This document shows positions 21,201 to 29,005 of a stretch of DNA of 64,000 nt, piece after piece. The stretch is taken from positions 53,049,899 through 53,113,898 of the forward strand of contig CP136067.1 in the NCBI GenBank assembly GCA_032622095.1, in the 5' to 3' direction. Position 1 is the first letter of the stretch. Each line of letters opens with the position of its first letter. This DNA is from Siphonodentalium dalli. Lineage: Eukaryota > Mollusca > Scaphopoda > Gadilida > Siphonodentaliidae. A program made the translations under genes and the position numbers. The notes under the pieces are model-generated. The model searched no databases. It saw only the letters and a program-made list of their open reading frames with translations, and had not been told where the DNA came from.

Positions 21201-24061
21201 AGCCGGGTGACTGGGTCAAGTGCAGGTCCGCCAATTTAAATTCAGTTGTATTCCAGTGTGTATTCAATTGGTTTGAGGGTACAAACACATTTACATTTAA
21301 CGTCTAATTAAGCAATGAAAGTGTCAATGACACTGTAGCTCAACTTAGGTAGGGGAATAATTTAATGGTCGACAGTAAATGGAGGAATAGGAAAAGTGCT
21401 AATTGAAATGTCTAAGTAAGACTAGATGTACATGTCAATATCAACATTCATAACAGGTTTCATAATGATCGGATCAGGGATGTGGTGATTATGGTGTACC
21501 AAAGGATTTATTGATGCAAAGAGTAAATTCTAAAATGGCCATGTTTTTTTTCCGAATTACCCCAAAATGACTTGTTCCCATCTACAGCCTTTACAAATCT
21601 CATAATGATGGCTGATCAAAGGTATGACCTGTAGCCTGTGCCAATGGATTAAGTCATGCAAAGAGTAAAATCCAAGATGGCTGCTGGCGGCCATGTTTTT
21701 CGGCTGAACGACCCCAAAATCACTCGTTCCCATCTACATGTCAATATTAACATCCATGACAAATTTCATAATGATCAGACGAACAGTACAACCTGTAGCC
21801 CGCGCCAATGGATTGAATTTTGAAATCCAAAATGGCCACCAGCGGCCATGTTTTTTGGCCGAATGACCCCAAAATGACTCGTTCCCATCTACATGTCAAT
21901 GTCAACATTCATGACAAATTTCATAAAGATCAGACCAAAGGTACGACCTGTAGCCCGCACCAAAGGATTTAGTCATGCAAAGAGTAAAATCCAAGATAGC
22001 TGCTGGCGGCCATGTTTTTTGGCCGAACAACCCCAACATCACTCGTTCCCATCTACATGTCATTGTTAACATCCATGACAAATTTCATGAAGTTCCGATC
22101 AAAACTACGACATGTAGCCTGCGCCAAATGATTTAGTCATGCAAAGAGTAAAATCCAAGATGGCTGCTGACGGCCATGTTTTTTGGCCGAACAACCCCAA
22201 AATGACTCGTTCCCATCTACATGTCAATATTAACATCCATGACAAATTTCATGATGATCAAACAAACAGTACGGCCTGTAGCCCGCGCCAATGGATTGAA
22301 TTTTGAAATCCAAGATGGCCACCAGCGGCCATGTTTTTTGGCCGAATGACCCCAATATGACTCGTTCCCATCTACATGTCAATGTCAACATTCATGCAAA
22401 ATTTCATAAAGATCAGACCAAAGGTACGACCTGTAGCCCGCGCCAAAGGAAATTGTTGACGGACACACGCACACACCGACGCCGGACGCCAAGCCATGGC
22501 AATAGCTCTGAGCTAAAAATAAAAGTGTTGTTTTACAACACTGACTAATTAAGCAAAAATAAAAGTGTTGTTTTACAACACTGATATAGAATAGTCCAAA
22601 AATATCTATATGGAATTACCGCTTGACCTAAATTGTCTTTTATGCGGAACATCAGCTATAGAATGGTGACACATTTCTTCCAGATCTGGAAATAATCATC
22701 CGCGAAAAATGACTGCTAATTGGACCAGAGAGCTTGGCCCCAGAGGTCATAGGTCGATGAGTCCAGAATGCCCGTGTAATATGAAGTTATTGGTTCAATC
22801 GCGTTGACACGAAATAGATTCAAAGAAAGCTTTAAATAGCTGACCTCATTACAGTGTAGCTTGATGCTGAGCAAGTGCCATGTGACGTCAGATGTTATGT
22901 CAAAAGTTTGAAGCACACACTGAATGGATTTGTAAAGTCGCGATCAGAACTGTCTTCAATAACGACCAACGTGAGGAGGGGCATAATTAGCTATGAAATA
23001 CGATTAGCTCCACGTTGAACTTGGAGGCAGTCTCGCAAAAACAAAATTGAGTAGGCGGAACTATAAAAGCTTCCCAGTTGTTAAAATACAACAGGTGTGG
23101 GAACTTGGGAAATCTCAGACAAATATGACAGCAATTATTATCCAAATCAATCAAATTTAGTTAATAATCATCGCCATTCCATACATTGTCGCAACTTACA
23201 AGTATTCAATCAAGACTTTTACGTGCAAGTGTTCCACACACAGTCATAACGTTACTCTGAGTCGGCACCTTTGATCTCTTTGTCAAAACAACTACCAGTA
23301 TACATCAAAGGCATTGCACAACTGACGTCGGTCGAAATACTTTCACGACAGTGGTACTTGATGTAATTGGCTTTGAAACTATACCGGGATAGGAGTGCAA
23401 TGAGTGTATATAGGTCCATTATGGGAGCAAACGTACATTTTATATAAACATCGGAATCGGAAATCGGCCGATTGTGCCTCCAGTTATCGGAAATCGGTCC
23501 GATGGGCTTTTTCATTATAGGAACATCACTATAACCAAGCTTAAAATAGCTTAACCCTTCCATGACTGGAGCTTCCTGAAATTTTGTGAAAACCCTGTGC
23601 CAATGCATTCTCTTAATTTTATATATAAGAGAATACATTGGCGTAACAATATCTTTGACCTTATGACCTTGTATGCCAGTGCATAATCTTATATTTGCAA
23701 GGCTCCCTATGGGAGATTCCAATATAGAAGAGAATGCACAGGATCTTTAATGCTGCACCAGCGCAGCTCCAGTCATGAAAGGGTTAACTTTGGTGATCAC
23801 GCAAACCATTTAACATCTGTGACCATGAGATCGACGGTAGTCATCAGCCTTCTTAATCTATTAGTACATTTACACATTGGATGCTGCACATGTACTTACA
23901 TTGACATCATCATCCTCACAGAGATCAAATAAAGCATTGATCGACTCTGCCGCCAAGCTTGGGAAGAACTTGAAGAATCTTGCAATGAACTGTGAAGACA
24001 GTCTCTTTTCAGATGCTCCAGCTTTGACCCCACTGAGAATTGAAACATACTGTTCTTTGTG
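1390..24061 (-). CDS. API5: API5 (apoptosis inhibitor 5), partial, six coding exons
   Basis: This is a nuclear anti-apoptotic scaffold of the AAC-11 family; family members bind Acinus and suppress caspase-linked DNA fragmentation and E2F1-driven death. Six minus-strand exons (23900-24061, 14405-14570, 10277-10425, 9815-9955, 7120-7185, 1390-1584) have consensus splice sites, and their phases (0, 1, 0, 0, 0) join into 879 nt, or 293 codons, without a stop. The translation follows the API5 N-terminal HEAT/ARM helical repeats, with family-typical stretches such as EKRLSSQFIARFFKFFP, REKAIKFLSTK, DCVDRLMSCIRQ and QLEVLKVFAEISEFCGE. The first exon (about 22 residues ending before His-Lys-Glu-Gln) was not found, and the leucine-zipper and C-terminal exons lie left of base 1. 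Introns run from 320 bp to 9.3 kb and are full of mobile elements. No frame damage was seen, so the gene is probably functional. Confidence 0.93.
1638..2096 (+). repeat. Dispersed repeat R1, copy 1
   Basis: The stretch from AGAGATGTAACTTTCCCAAT to the tail TATACCCCC...GGGGGTATAA is closely matched at 25136-25751. Both copies carry a short GACGGACGGACG-type run just before a small terminal hairpin made of the TATACCCCC and GGGGGTATA arms. No ORF is conserved between the copies. The family is probably a non-autonomous element or SINE-like repeat of unresolved class. Confidence 0.7.
2444..2580. mobile_element. Fragment of piggyBac-type MITE M1
   Basis: The start, TTAACCCTTTCATAACAGG, matches the terminal repeat of the intact M1 copy at 23551-23787, followed by the GCTGCGCTGGTGCAGCATTA segment and an internal hairpin (AGTGCATTCTCTTATATATG and its complement). 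The other terminus is missing. Confidence 0.65.
2660..2881. mobile_element. Foldback MITE family Y, complete 222-bp copy
   Basis: The whole element is one near-perfect hairpin. It begins TACAGTAATGCCC and ends GGGCATTACTGTA. Both arms carry the phrases TTAACCACAGCA and TAGTCGGAAATATGGCTTGT, with a short loop around 2765-2780. TA at the ends suggests a TA target, as in Tc1/mariner-type MITEs. Related copies lie at 24162 and 62065-62543. Confidence 0.85.
3068..3202. mobile_element. Fragment of M1 MITE carrying the Helitron insertion
   Basis: GGGAGCTGTGCAG, GCATTAAAGGCCC, TTACAAGGTCAAGATAAATA and TTTTCGCAAATTTCAGGAAG follow the order seen in the other M1 copies. The copy ends at 3202, where the Helitron 5' TC begins, so the Helitron entered close to one end of this M1 relic. 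Confidence 0.55.
3235..3263. repeat. (TG)n microsatellite
   Basis: Uninterrupted TG dinucleotides lie near the 5' end of the Helitron candidate. Confidence 0.97.
3690..3960. repeat. Direct repeats of about 110 bp
   Basis: The phrases GTGTCCTTTATAGACTCGAA, CCGATTGAGCTCAAACTTGC and ACGGGAAGTGTCAT recur two or three times. The overlapping plus-strand ORF of 144 codons is internally repetitive and has no recognisable domain, so it is not called as a gene. Confidence 0.7.
4262..5740. other. AT-rich Helitron interior, no gene
   Basis: A 22-base G run lies at about 4267-4289 and a C run at about 4524-4534. The remainder is AT-rich, with no ORF, exon or repeat structure that could be supported. Confidence 0.6.
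5750..6310 (+). repeat. Tandem units of about 160 bp ending in a GACAGACGG run
   Basis: About three units share GATACCAAAAACTATACAGG, GTGTGTCATCATAAAC and GATAAAAAATA-type phrases. They are followed by a GACGGACAGACAGACAG-like run (6197-6255) and the tail GTCGGCATTATGTGTACCAT. The same arrangement recurs at 6600-7036. Confidence 0.75.
6600..7036 (+). repeat. Second copy of the 160-bp tandem family
   Basis: Two units with the same phrases as 5750-6310 are followed by GACAGATGAATGATGGGTGG and the tail GTTGGCATTATATGTACCAT. This lies immediately downstream of the Helitron 3' end, in API5 intron 6. Confidence 0.75.
7120..7185 (-). CDS. API5: API5 coding exon (probable exon 6, 22 codons)
   Basis: This short exon has 66 nt and encodes ASDADCVDRLMSCIRQVLPI followed by Phe-Ser. 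It matches the conserved D-x-x-C-V-D-R-L segment of API5. The acceptor TTATTTCAG precedes GCG at 7185, and the donor GTGAGT lies at 7119-7114. Phase is 0 at both ends, so it joins the exons at 9815-9955 and 1390-1584 in frame. It was found from the missing protein segment plus matching splice sites. Confidence 0.88.
7206..7371. repeat. Intron-5 terminal direct repeat, copy near exon 6
   Basis: This stretch shares a series of blocks with 9602-9777 in the same orientation: TCGCTAAAACA, GCTG-TAACTT-AGTTTT, ACCAGCATC-TCTGCTGAAG and GCATAATC-AGTTCAATCGC. In gene direction one copy opens intron 5 just after its donor, and this one closes it just before the acceptor of the 7120-7185 exon. Confidence 0.7.
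7672..9313 (+). mobile_element. hAT-like element family H1, copy A (left end truncated)
   Basis: The right end reads GGAAGCTATCCC-type sequence on the complement and closes with CCCCCCCCCTG at 9313, the complement of a CAGGGGG terminus. Its terminal ~130 bp matches the left end of copy B (39820-41325) in inverted orientation, including AAAACGTGTTTTTTACAACC-like and AATTTTTTTTACTAAAG-like blocks. The left end (GCAGGAAGGTATGCC, GCATCTGGCATTTTCGGGGA) matches copy B's right end but lacks the outermost CAGGGG bases. No ORF is present. Two related blocks inside (7930-8010 and 8623-8700) are a direct duplication. Confidence 0.65.
9602..9777. repeat. Intron-5 terminal direct repeat, copy near exon 5
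   Basis: This is the partner of 7206-7371, with the same block order and several small indels. It begins 38 bp after the donor of the 9815-9955 exon. Confidence 0.7.
9815..9955 (-). CDS. API5: API5 coding exon (probable exon 5)
   Basis: The exon encodes 47 residues, VLQDVTKDEFIAIINMLKSL through VEIVVEQAELDQPFE. The acceptor TTTACAG precedes GTT at 9955, and the donor GTATGT lies at 9814-9809. Both ends are phase 0. Only 320 bp of intron separates it from the previous exon, the one short intron in the gene here. A direct repeat (9602-9777) begins 38 bp inside the following intron. Confidence 0.92.
10277..10425 (-). CDS. API5: API5 coding exon (probable exon 4)
   Basis: The acceptor TTTTCAG is followed by GTACC, which completes the split glycine codon and reads G-T-L-E-G-I-F-T. 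The exon then runs through NEEDEVREKAIKFLSTKVRN to SKK. It is 149 nt, which with the carried base makes 50 codons and ends in phase 0. The donor, AAG followed by GTTTGG at 10276-10271, is weak but is supported by exact continuity with the next exon, which begins V-L-Q-D-V-T. REKAIKFLSTK is one of the most conserved API5 segments. Confidence 0.92.
10752..12162 (-). mobile_element. M1 piggyBac-type MITE interrupted by an insertion
   Basis: The MITE starts at TTAA-AACTCTTTCATGATGG and resumes at GCATTAAAGATCATGTGCCA after 11947. It then shows the two internal hairpins of M1 (ATATATGCGAGTCTCCCATA and complement; AATGTATTCTCTTATATATG and complement) and ends GAAGGGTTAA at 12162. Bases 10788-11935 are a later insertion. 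The terminal TTAA (12159-12162) was reused as the target of the neighbouring piggyBac-like element. Confidence 0.75.
10788..11935. mobile_element. 1148-bp insertion with 9-bp TIR and 12-bp target duplication
   Basis: The ends are GGCCTCAGC and GCTGAGGCC. The perfect 12-bp direct repeat TGCCCTGATGCA flanks it at 10776-10787 and 11936-11947. The flanking host sequence rejoins exactly to the M1 MITE consensus when the insert is removed. No transposase-like ORF was seen. A 12-bp duplication is longer than is usual for hAT (8), Mutator-like (9) or piggyBac (4) elements, so the class is unresolved. Confidence 0.75.
12163..13715. mobile_element. piggyBac-like non-autonomous element, TTAA-flanked
   Basis: TTAA flanks both ends (12159-12162 and 13716-13719). 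The termini are CATGTTGAGTGCC and, on the complement, CACGTTGAGTGCC, which resemble known piggyBac-type ends. Subterminal palindromes of the form ACTACGAGATAACTCGTAGT occur near 12311, 12374, 13641 and 13683. ORFs inside (12351-12644, 12916-13377) are short and unlike a transposase. A C run of about 17 lies at 13334-13350. Confidence 0.8.
13740..14335 (+). repeat. Degenerate array of the 155-bp GTTCCCATCTAC family
   Basis: Phrases such as AAGGATTTAGTCATGCAAAG, AAATCCAAGATGGCC and CTCCCATCTGGAGG resemble those at 21450-22510. The block ends in a GACGGACGG run near 14303 and a short tail. It lies in API5 intron 3, just downstream of exon 14405-14570 in gene direction. Confidence 0.6.
14405..14570 (-). 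CDS. API5: API5 coding exon (probable exon 3)
   Basis: This exon encodes 55 residues plus one base, from IRKQAIKDLPSMVKDLP to LVSLLTTSPK. It continues the EDDDVN of the previous exon exactly as family members do. The acceptor TTTTCACAG precedes ATC at 14570, and the donor GTAAGT follows the G at 14405. The exon ends in phase 1 and needs the GT of the next exon to complete a glycine codon. The upstream intron is 9.3 kb. Confidence 0.92.
14571..15559. other. API5 intron sequence, no gene; possible LINE 3' region
   Basis: This stretch is AT-rich with TATATA tracts (15175-15215) and no exon-like ORF. It follows the LINE relic in its reading direction and may be its 3' untranslated part, but no poly(A) or target-site duplication could be fixed. 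Confidence 0.4.
15560..16722 (-). pseudogene. Non-LTR retrotransposon reverse transcriptase, C-terminal relic
   Basis: The minus strand encodes the palm-thumb end and C-terminal domain of a jockey/RTE-type reverse transcriptase. Seen in order are a degraded catalytic SDDEN near 16715, RLESWSNKWLVKFNVSKTEA, HLGVVLSSDGKWKPHIDNLL, TLVRTVLEYACVVWDG and a terminal Cys/His motif (CLCG...H...C) near 15725-15750. A frameshift at a poly-T tract near 16410, an in-frame TGA at 16064-16066 and an early TAG break it. The endonuclease and N-terminal RT are absent; truncation lies at 16722, next to the 88-bp tandem repeat. It sits in API5 intron 2 in the same orientation as the gene. Confidence 0.85.
16729..16990. 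repeat. Three tandem 88-bp units with splice-like signals
   Basis: ATCACTATAAAGGTAGTTAT begins units at 16730, 16818 and 16906, which are almost identical. On the minus strand each unit contains CTTTATAG (acceptor-like), then about 32 nt, then CAG followed by GTAAGTTCC (donor-like). The outermost unit runs into TCTTTTATTGAAC instead of a fourth repeat. Confidence 0.9.
16991..17955. other. API5 intron 2 sequence, no gene
   Basis: A loose inverted repeat lies at 17030-17155 (TATTGTGGTGT and ACACCACAATG arms). GCCGTAACTCTGGTAAA-type repeat phrases occur at 17400-17720. Nothing coding is seen. Confidence 0.5.
17960..19695 (+). repeat. Tandem array of about 175-bp units, split by a hAT element
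   Basis: AGTCCAATAACTCCG begins units near 19145, 19326 and 19499, and each unit has GAACTCATTCTAG-like, ATATACCAAAAATCTTTGAA and GTGACGTCGTC phrases. The first unit starts near 17960, is cut at 18044 by the hAT insertion and resumes at 18986. The array ends in ACGGACGCACGGAACTC and a small hairpin (ATCCCCTGC / GCGGGGGAT). Confidence 0.85.
18045..18985. mobile_element. hAT non-autonomous element (941 bp), 8-bp TSD
   Basis: The termini are TAGTGTTGAAATGA and, on the complement, TAGTGTTGAAACGA. The perfect 8-bp TSD CCAATAAC lies at 18037-18044 and 18986-18993. Subterminal clusters of ACTAGTCG/CGACTAGT occur at both ends (18060-18130 and 18910-18955). A C run of about 20 lies at 18541-18560. 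The 134-codon ORF inside has no transposase features. Confidence 0.9.
19696..20150. other. API5 intron sequence, no gene
   Basis: No exon, ORF or repeat structure could be supported here. Confidence 0.5.
20153..20635. mobile_element. Double-hairpin MITE family Z, copy 1
   Basis: Two hairpins built from GAATGAGGTCCCCAGAGGGT-type arms lie at 20192-20280 and 20508-20600. Outer ends of the form GGCCCCAAAGTATGATGCTA and its approximate complement close the element, with TCA on both sides. A second copy lies at 24605-25050. Confidence 0.75.
20822..23531. mobile_element. hAT non-autonomous element (2.71 kb), 8-bp TSD
   Basis: The ends are TAGTGATGTTCC in both orientations, flanked by the perfect 8-bp TSD TAACCAAG (20814-20821 and 23532-23539). 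Subterminal ATCGG repeats (AATCGGAATCGG left; ATCGGAAATCGG right) are typical of transposase-binding arrays. The interior carries the tandem array at 21450-22510 and no transposase ORF. Confidence 0.92.
21450..22510 (+). repeat. Six tandem units of about 155-163 bp inside the hAT element
   Basis: Units share GGCCATGTTTTTTGGCCGAA, ACTCGTTCCCATCTACATGT and TTTCATAATGATCAGAC phrases. The array ends in GACGGACACACGCACACACC and the tail GCCATGGCAATAGCTCTGAG. The family also occurs at 13740 and, in inverted orientation, at about 55640-56230. Confidence 0.9.
23551..23787. mobile_element. M1 MITE, intact 237-bp copy with TTAA ends
   Basis: The terminal inverted repeat is TTAACCCTTCCATGACTGG on the left and its near complement CAGTCATGAAAGGGTTAA on the right. 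Two internal hairpins (around 23606-23640 and 23670-23735) complete the structure. TTAA ends suggest piggyBac-driven movement. It lies 113 bp from an API5 exon (23900-24061) and 12 bp from the TSD of the 2.71-kb hAT element. Confidence 0.85.
23900..24061 (-). CDS. API5: API5 coding exon (probable exon 2)
   Basis: This exon encodes 54 residues from HKEQYVSILSG to LCEDDDVN, the first helical repeats of API5. On the minus strand the acceptor reads CTACAG before CAC at 24061, and the donor GTAAGT lies at 23899-23894. Both ends are phase 0. The preceding exon should end in a Gly-Gln or similar pair; none was found between here and the right edge, so exon 1 is either very far upstream or was missed because it is short. 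Confidence 0.92.
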
Positions 24062-24161
24062 CTGTAGGAAGCAAAAAATATCCAATGTTATTGAACTAAT
24101 TTATGTTTAGGCCTTTAGGGCAGATAATGCTAAAAAAGATACATGAGCAATATAGCTCTGC

Positions 24162-24273
24162 TACAGTAATGCCCTAAGTAATCGACTCCTTAAACACAGC
24201 AGAATTATGGGTAACTTTTCAGGATTTAGTCGGAAATATGGCTTGTGTTGCCATTCATCGGAAAGCTCTCCCT
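24162..24273. mobile_element. Half copy of foldback MITE family Y
   Basis: The sequence from TACAGTAATGCCC through TAGTCGGAAATATGGCTTG matches the left arm of the 2660-2881 element, and the right arm is absent. Confidence 0.8.
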
Positions 24274-24604
24274 CTGTATGTCATAATAGAACATGATAGA
24301 TACTTTCATTACTTGGTAGACATGCTTGGATTTTGTGATTTCGGAACATGTTTCGCTCTGCATCGCTACAATTATAAAATTTACCCAAGGTAATCAATCC
24401 AATGTTTATGTTATAAAGTTCCATGATCTACTAGATTGTAAGCTGTTAGTTTACAGACTTGAGGCTGACAAGTAGCATGTTCCAATATAACCAAATCCAA
24501 GCTGGACCACCAGGTAATGAAAATATCCAGGGTTACCCTAGATAGCACCAGGGGACCCTATCCCTATGCAAAAACAGACCCTAATTAACTGGAGAAAGTA
24601 CACC

Positions 24605-25050
24605 CACCAAGCCTAAATTTAATGTGTCTGACATTTGCAGAATGAGGTCCCCAGAGGGTGAATTTAGGCTATCCTGCATGGCAGACTAGCATTACCAAAT
24701 TTACCCTCTGAGGACCTCATTCTGCTTTGGTCTCCCCTTCTGGAAAGTATCTTTAGTTCCAAATTAACATTGTTTTTAGTTACTTTTTCCCTTCTGTTGA
24801 GTTTCTATATCCCCTAATTTGCAGAAGATAAAATGCATAATCGAGGTGATTAAAGGGTGAACATCAACAACTTTCACTGGGGAATTTCAATTTGATCAGC
24901 AGTTATCACATAGCAGTTGAGGCCTAAGCAGAATGAGATCCCCAGAGGGTGAATTTGGTGATGCTAGCCTGCTGTTCAGGATAGCATCACTAAATTCACC
25001 ATCTGGGAACCTCATTCCGCAAATGACAGACACACTAAATTCAGGCTTGA
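24605..25050. mobile_element. Double-hairpin MITE family Z, copy 2
   Basis: Both hairpins are present (24637-24727 and 24932-25020) with GAATGAGGTCCCCAGAGGGT-like arms. The outer arms (AGCCTAAATTTAATGTGTCT and its complement) differ from copy 1, so the outer module has been replaced or has diverged. Confidence 0.7.
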
Positions 25051-25135
25051 TACCCACATAGCTCCTCTAAATGAGAAACAAACACCACACAAAACTGCCA
25101 ACCATGAAAATAGGCAACTACAAACCAGAATAAAA

Positions 25136-25751
25136 CTAGAGGTGTGACTGTCCCAATGGGACTAAGGATACCACCCGTGTTTTTAAAATACTAAGATGTT
25201 TCACATGTCAGTAAACATTTAGTTAAAATAATAAAATAACAGTTCCCATTGCAGGTGCACAACCCTAACCCTAATCTTAAACCTATTACCGAAAAATGTA
25301 GGAATAAAAGCTCGGACAAAATTATGCATGTTGCAAAAATAATTCTAAGTCAAAAAAGGGGGATAACTCCACCAAAAAATGTCGGACAGACGTCATAATC
25401 GCAGGTGCACAGGTTCCCATGGTACTAAATATCTGTGCCAAGTTAAAACAAAATTGACCTAAAAACGTAGGAATAAAAGTTCGGACAAAATTATACATGT
25501 TGCAAAAAAAATTCTAAGTCGAAAAAGGGGGGATAACTCCACCAAAAAAAGTCCGACAGACGTCATAATCGCAGGTGCACAGGTTCCCATGGTGGTTGAT
25601 GCCTGTGCCAAATTTCACGGAAATTGATCAAAAAACGACTGAGAAAATCTCAGGACAAATTTGTGTCCACGGACAGACGGACGGCGCGACGGACGGACAA
25701 GGTGATTCCAGTATACCCCCCCCCCCCCTAACTTCGTTGCTGGGGGTATAA
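25136..25751 (+). repeat. Dispersed repeat R1, copy 2
   Basis: This matches 1638-2096 but carries an internal duplication: the segment with AATTCTAAGTC, AGGGGGATAACTCCACC and CAGACGTCATAATCGCAGG occurs twice (about 25340 and 25510). The tail is a GACGG run, a C run and TATACCCCC...GGGGGTATAA. Confidence 0.8.
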
Positions 25752-25882
25752 TGAAGTCTGTAAAAGGTACTCAATCCAATTTTATGGTCCCCATATCATC
25801 AGATTCCTACAACAACAACATTTTTTGAAATGCCGCTTCAGTTATCAGAATCGATTTAATAATTACCCAAAAATAATGCTAA

Positions 25883-28714
25883 GGCCAAAAAAAAAAAAAC
25901 GTCTCTGTTTCCGATACCCGGCCTGGCTGAGATTTTCTTGCCGGCCCCAATTTTTTTTTTAATTTTCACGAAGTCTATAGTAACCTGTCTGTCTGAGTTA
26001 ATAGCTATGGTTTTCCCAATACCAACAGCAGAACTAACCACCAATCGCATACACACCTGACGCATGTGTAGGCCATGTGCGCGATCGCGCATTCTTGATA
26101 TAAATAAGACAACTAGGTCGGCCATGCTACGCAGTGAATACCGGGCGTAAATCAAACTCTACCCCGACGAGTCACTACGGAAATCCCCCCGTCTTTTGTG
26201 GGCTGTGTATTTTACAGTACAATGGATTAATTATACCGGTAGCTCCCTTAACTTCCTTCGCCTGATTGGGGGCAAAACTTGCCTGAAAGACCATCTGTTC
26301 GTGACAAAATTAAACAGTGAAAAGCATGTGCGTTTTTGGCGGAAAAATGACAGTCCGTGTTACGTTATCAGTCCTGGAAATTAGCGTCGTCAAAAGCCGA
26401 AATCACCATCACCATTGACAAGACAAAATTTTTATCGTCATCAAAGATTAAAATGCATTGGCATCCTTGAATATTCACATAAACCCGATTTTAACCCACT
26501 TTAAATAAACAACTGTCTGTTATGAATGACACAACAACTGGGTCACTGTGTCACCAACCAAACGCATCAGTGGGTCACGTGAATAAACTCTGTGTAACTA
26601 TTTACGACAGACTCTATTTGATGTTTTCCGACCAAGTAGCAGATACCACTGATAGAAACAACTCGCACTGTATGCAAGTATTAAACACACATTTCTGATG
26701 ATCTGATGTGCATACATGTACTGTAAGGATTATTTGATAACTTGCTGTTAATTACACTGAAAGTTGGCAGGTAATCAATTCTGCTATTTAAAACTTTCCG
26801 GGATTGAAACAAAATAAGTCGGAAATAGGTGACTTTAAACCACAATACAAGTTATAGTCCAAGTCTTCTCGTACTAAAGCCGGCTAAGATATCGGGATGG
26901 AGGTGCCGGTCTTTAGTCCGAGTTCCAGGCCCATGCATTCCTTTGACAGGACTTAAGCGTTAGTGATCCGCTCAAATAAAACCACAATTATATGAAATAA
27001 AATATCACAATTGCTACAATAAACGGATAGTTTCCGCAGAAGACATGCTATTTTATCTGAAACCCACATCGGTTGTGAATTGAAAGCGGTAATTTAATGT
27101 GAAAAGAAACATTTGCCGCAGTGTTTACATATTTTTTAAAGTATGCGAACTCAGTTGACCTTGCGAACTGCGTTCGGCATTTTCCGTTGAAAATATTCCG
27201 TAGATTTTGGACAACAACGCAAATTACGATGAATTCTCCATTGTAATCGTAATTATGTGTGTCAATAAATAAAATAATAAATAGATTAATTAAACATTGG
27301 AGATATAAATGTAATACACTAAATAAATGAACCTTAAGTTTGAAAAGTCCCACTAAAACGGAAGAACTATATTTCGAAACTGTGTGATTCGGTTCTCCGA
27401 TTATTTTATCAACACAGATGTCAAATGCACATCACGCATGGCAAGTCAGACACAAGAGTTCTAATTTGCTCCAATTTTGACAAGTTGCTTGCGAAAATTG
27501 TCAACAAAACTACCGTTCTGATCCTCCATTATGTCATTAAGTTTTTAGTGCGGGAATTGTTCTGAAAGCACATAGAAAACTGGACTTTCGGGCGATCGGT
27601 TTTCGCTATTTTTGTTCGGAAAACCCGCGCTATATATAGAAACGGAAAGTAGAAATAGTAGAACAAACAGCGGATTATGCCGAACTTATTCGGACCACTT
27701 CGGCTTTCGGTTAAAATGTAAACAAACAGAGAAACAAATCGATGTGTGTGGCAATCAACCGGAATATTCTATGTGTAATTTAACATTAAAGTTAGATTAT
27801 TATACACCATTATGACCATAAGATGTAAGCCTTTCCGATGCATATAGCATCATGTATTGATTTGCTAGGTAAATCCAGTAAAATACACCACAAATTCCCG
27901 CCACAGATCGTGGGCGTAAGTCGTGTCAAAGGATTGGTATACAAGCGGTCTTGGACTAAAGACCAGCATCGCCATCCCAATATCTTAGCTGGTTTTAGTA
28001 CAAGAAGACTTGGACTATACAAGTTAGTGATTTGGTAATATGGACAAGTTGTCACTGAAAAATAATGATCATCTATGAAGAGAAATAAGAGGGGATGAAA
28101 ATACAATAGGTTTTATTGAAATGGCAAGTATTTATTCCATAAAACGATCTCTCAACACCAACACCGGGAAAATTGCGTCGGCAGTGATGAATAGAATGGC
28201 ATAAAATGTGTAACCTCAGGCCCAATCTACACCAGAGTTATTCAGGGGAAGATTGGAACAAAACATGATTATTCCTGCATATCCAAGAACAGTTCAGTAA
28301 CATTGTTCTGGTCGCATGTAATTTGTAAATAAAGGTATCAGATGCTACTGTTGCATTGTGGGCTGGTAGCTGCATGGACTACATGTATGTAAGAGGAATA
28401 ACTCTAAACCCATGGCCAAAGCCTAATACATTGAATTTTCACACTGGAGCACATACTAGAGCTAGAAAATATCTTTAACACCTAATACATGACATAATAG
28501 TCCAGCAAGCTGCATAATATATTACCAGTTAGCATGTATAAAAGCATGCCAATTTTATAATACATGTTAAAATGGTGTACTACACTATTTTATCACGTTC
28601 AAATGGCCGGTTAAAAGAAAGAAGTAAAAAAGTGTAAAAAAAAAAAAAAACCTTGCTTGCCTACCTGGAAAATTTTCCCCATGTTATCGGAACAGACATG
28701 TTTTTTTTTTGGCC
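25883..28714. mobile_element. PIF/Harbinger-like element (2.83 kb)
   Basis: The ends are GGCCAAAAAAAAAA followed by CGTCTCTGTTTCCGATA on the left, and its near complement on the right (about 32 bp of terminal inverted repeat). The flanks are TAA on the left and TTA on the right, close to the TWA target of PIF/Harbinger elements but not identical. Removing the insert restores the family X sequence. No transposase was seen; the element carries a later Mutator-like insertion at 26855-28017. Confidence 0.65.
26855..28017. mobile_element. Mutator-like non-autonomous element, copy 1, 9-bp TSD
   Basis: The perfect 9-bp TSD TACAAGTTA lies at 26846-26854 and 28018-28026. Both ends read TAGTCCAAGTCTTCT inward, with terminal inverted repeats of about 75 bp. 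A subterminal second TAGTCCAAG begins 59 bp inside the right end (27950-27958). A 9-bp duplication with inverted ends is typical of MULEs. No transposase ORF. Confidence 0.85.
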
Positions 28715-29005
28715 TTACCACAGTCGACTATAGTATAAAATTGCCCAAAACCTGTTATTTATCAACGTTTTGTTCAACAAATTTTTTTTGCCGGTTTGTC
28801 AAATATCTGACACAAAAAAGCCACTTGATTTTAGAGTTATCCATCTTCATCCGCAAGTTGGTCTGAGACCGTCTTCTCGTCGACTATTACTGGGACACTA
28901 AATATTATTGGCAGTGAAAAATAGTAGATTTAAAAAATCGATATCTGATCACTCTGAGTTTTGATGGGTGGGTTCCTCGACTCGAATCAAATAGTAATTT
29001 GCTAG

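Larger units (their letters stand above)
25757..29005 (+). mobile_element. Family X MITE interrupted by a 2.8-kb insertion
   Basis: The left part (25757-25882, AAAGGTACTCAATCC, CAACAACAACA, AGTTATCAGAATCGATT) and the right part (28715-29005, CCACAGTCGAC, TCGATATCTGATCACTCTGA) join into the order seen in the uninterrupted copies at 37374 and 41663. The outer right end is missing. Confidence 0.75.

Noticed and set aside
25263-25285. Short run resembling telomere repeats (ACCCTAACCCTAATC)
   Set aside because: Only about two units and part of the R1 dispersed repeat; the matching spot in the other copy is also a single phrase.
26000-26155. Candidate for the missing API5 first exon (ATG near 26124 on the minus strand, CAG before GTGTGT)
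   Set aside because: The peptide does not resemble the conserved start of API5 (Glu-Glu-Leu-Tyr type motif), and it lies inside the PIF-like element.
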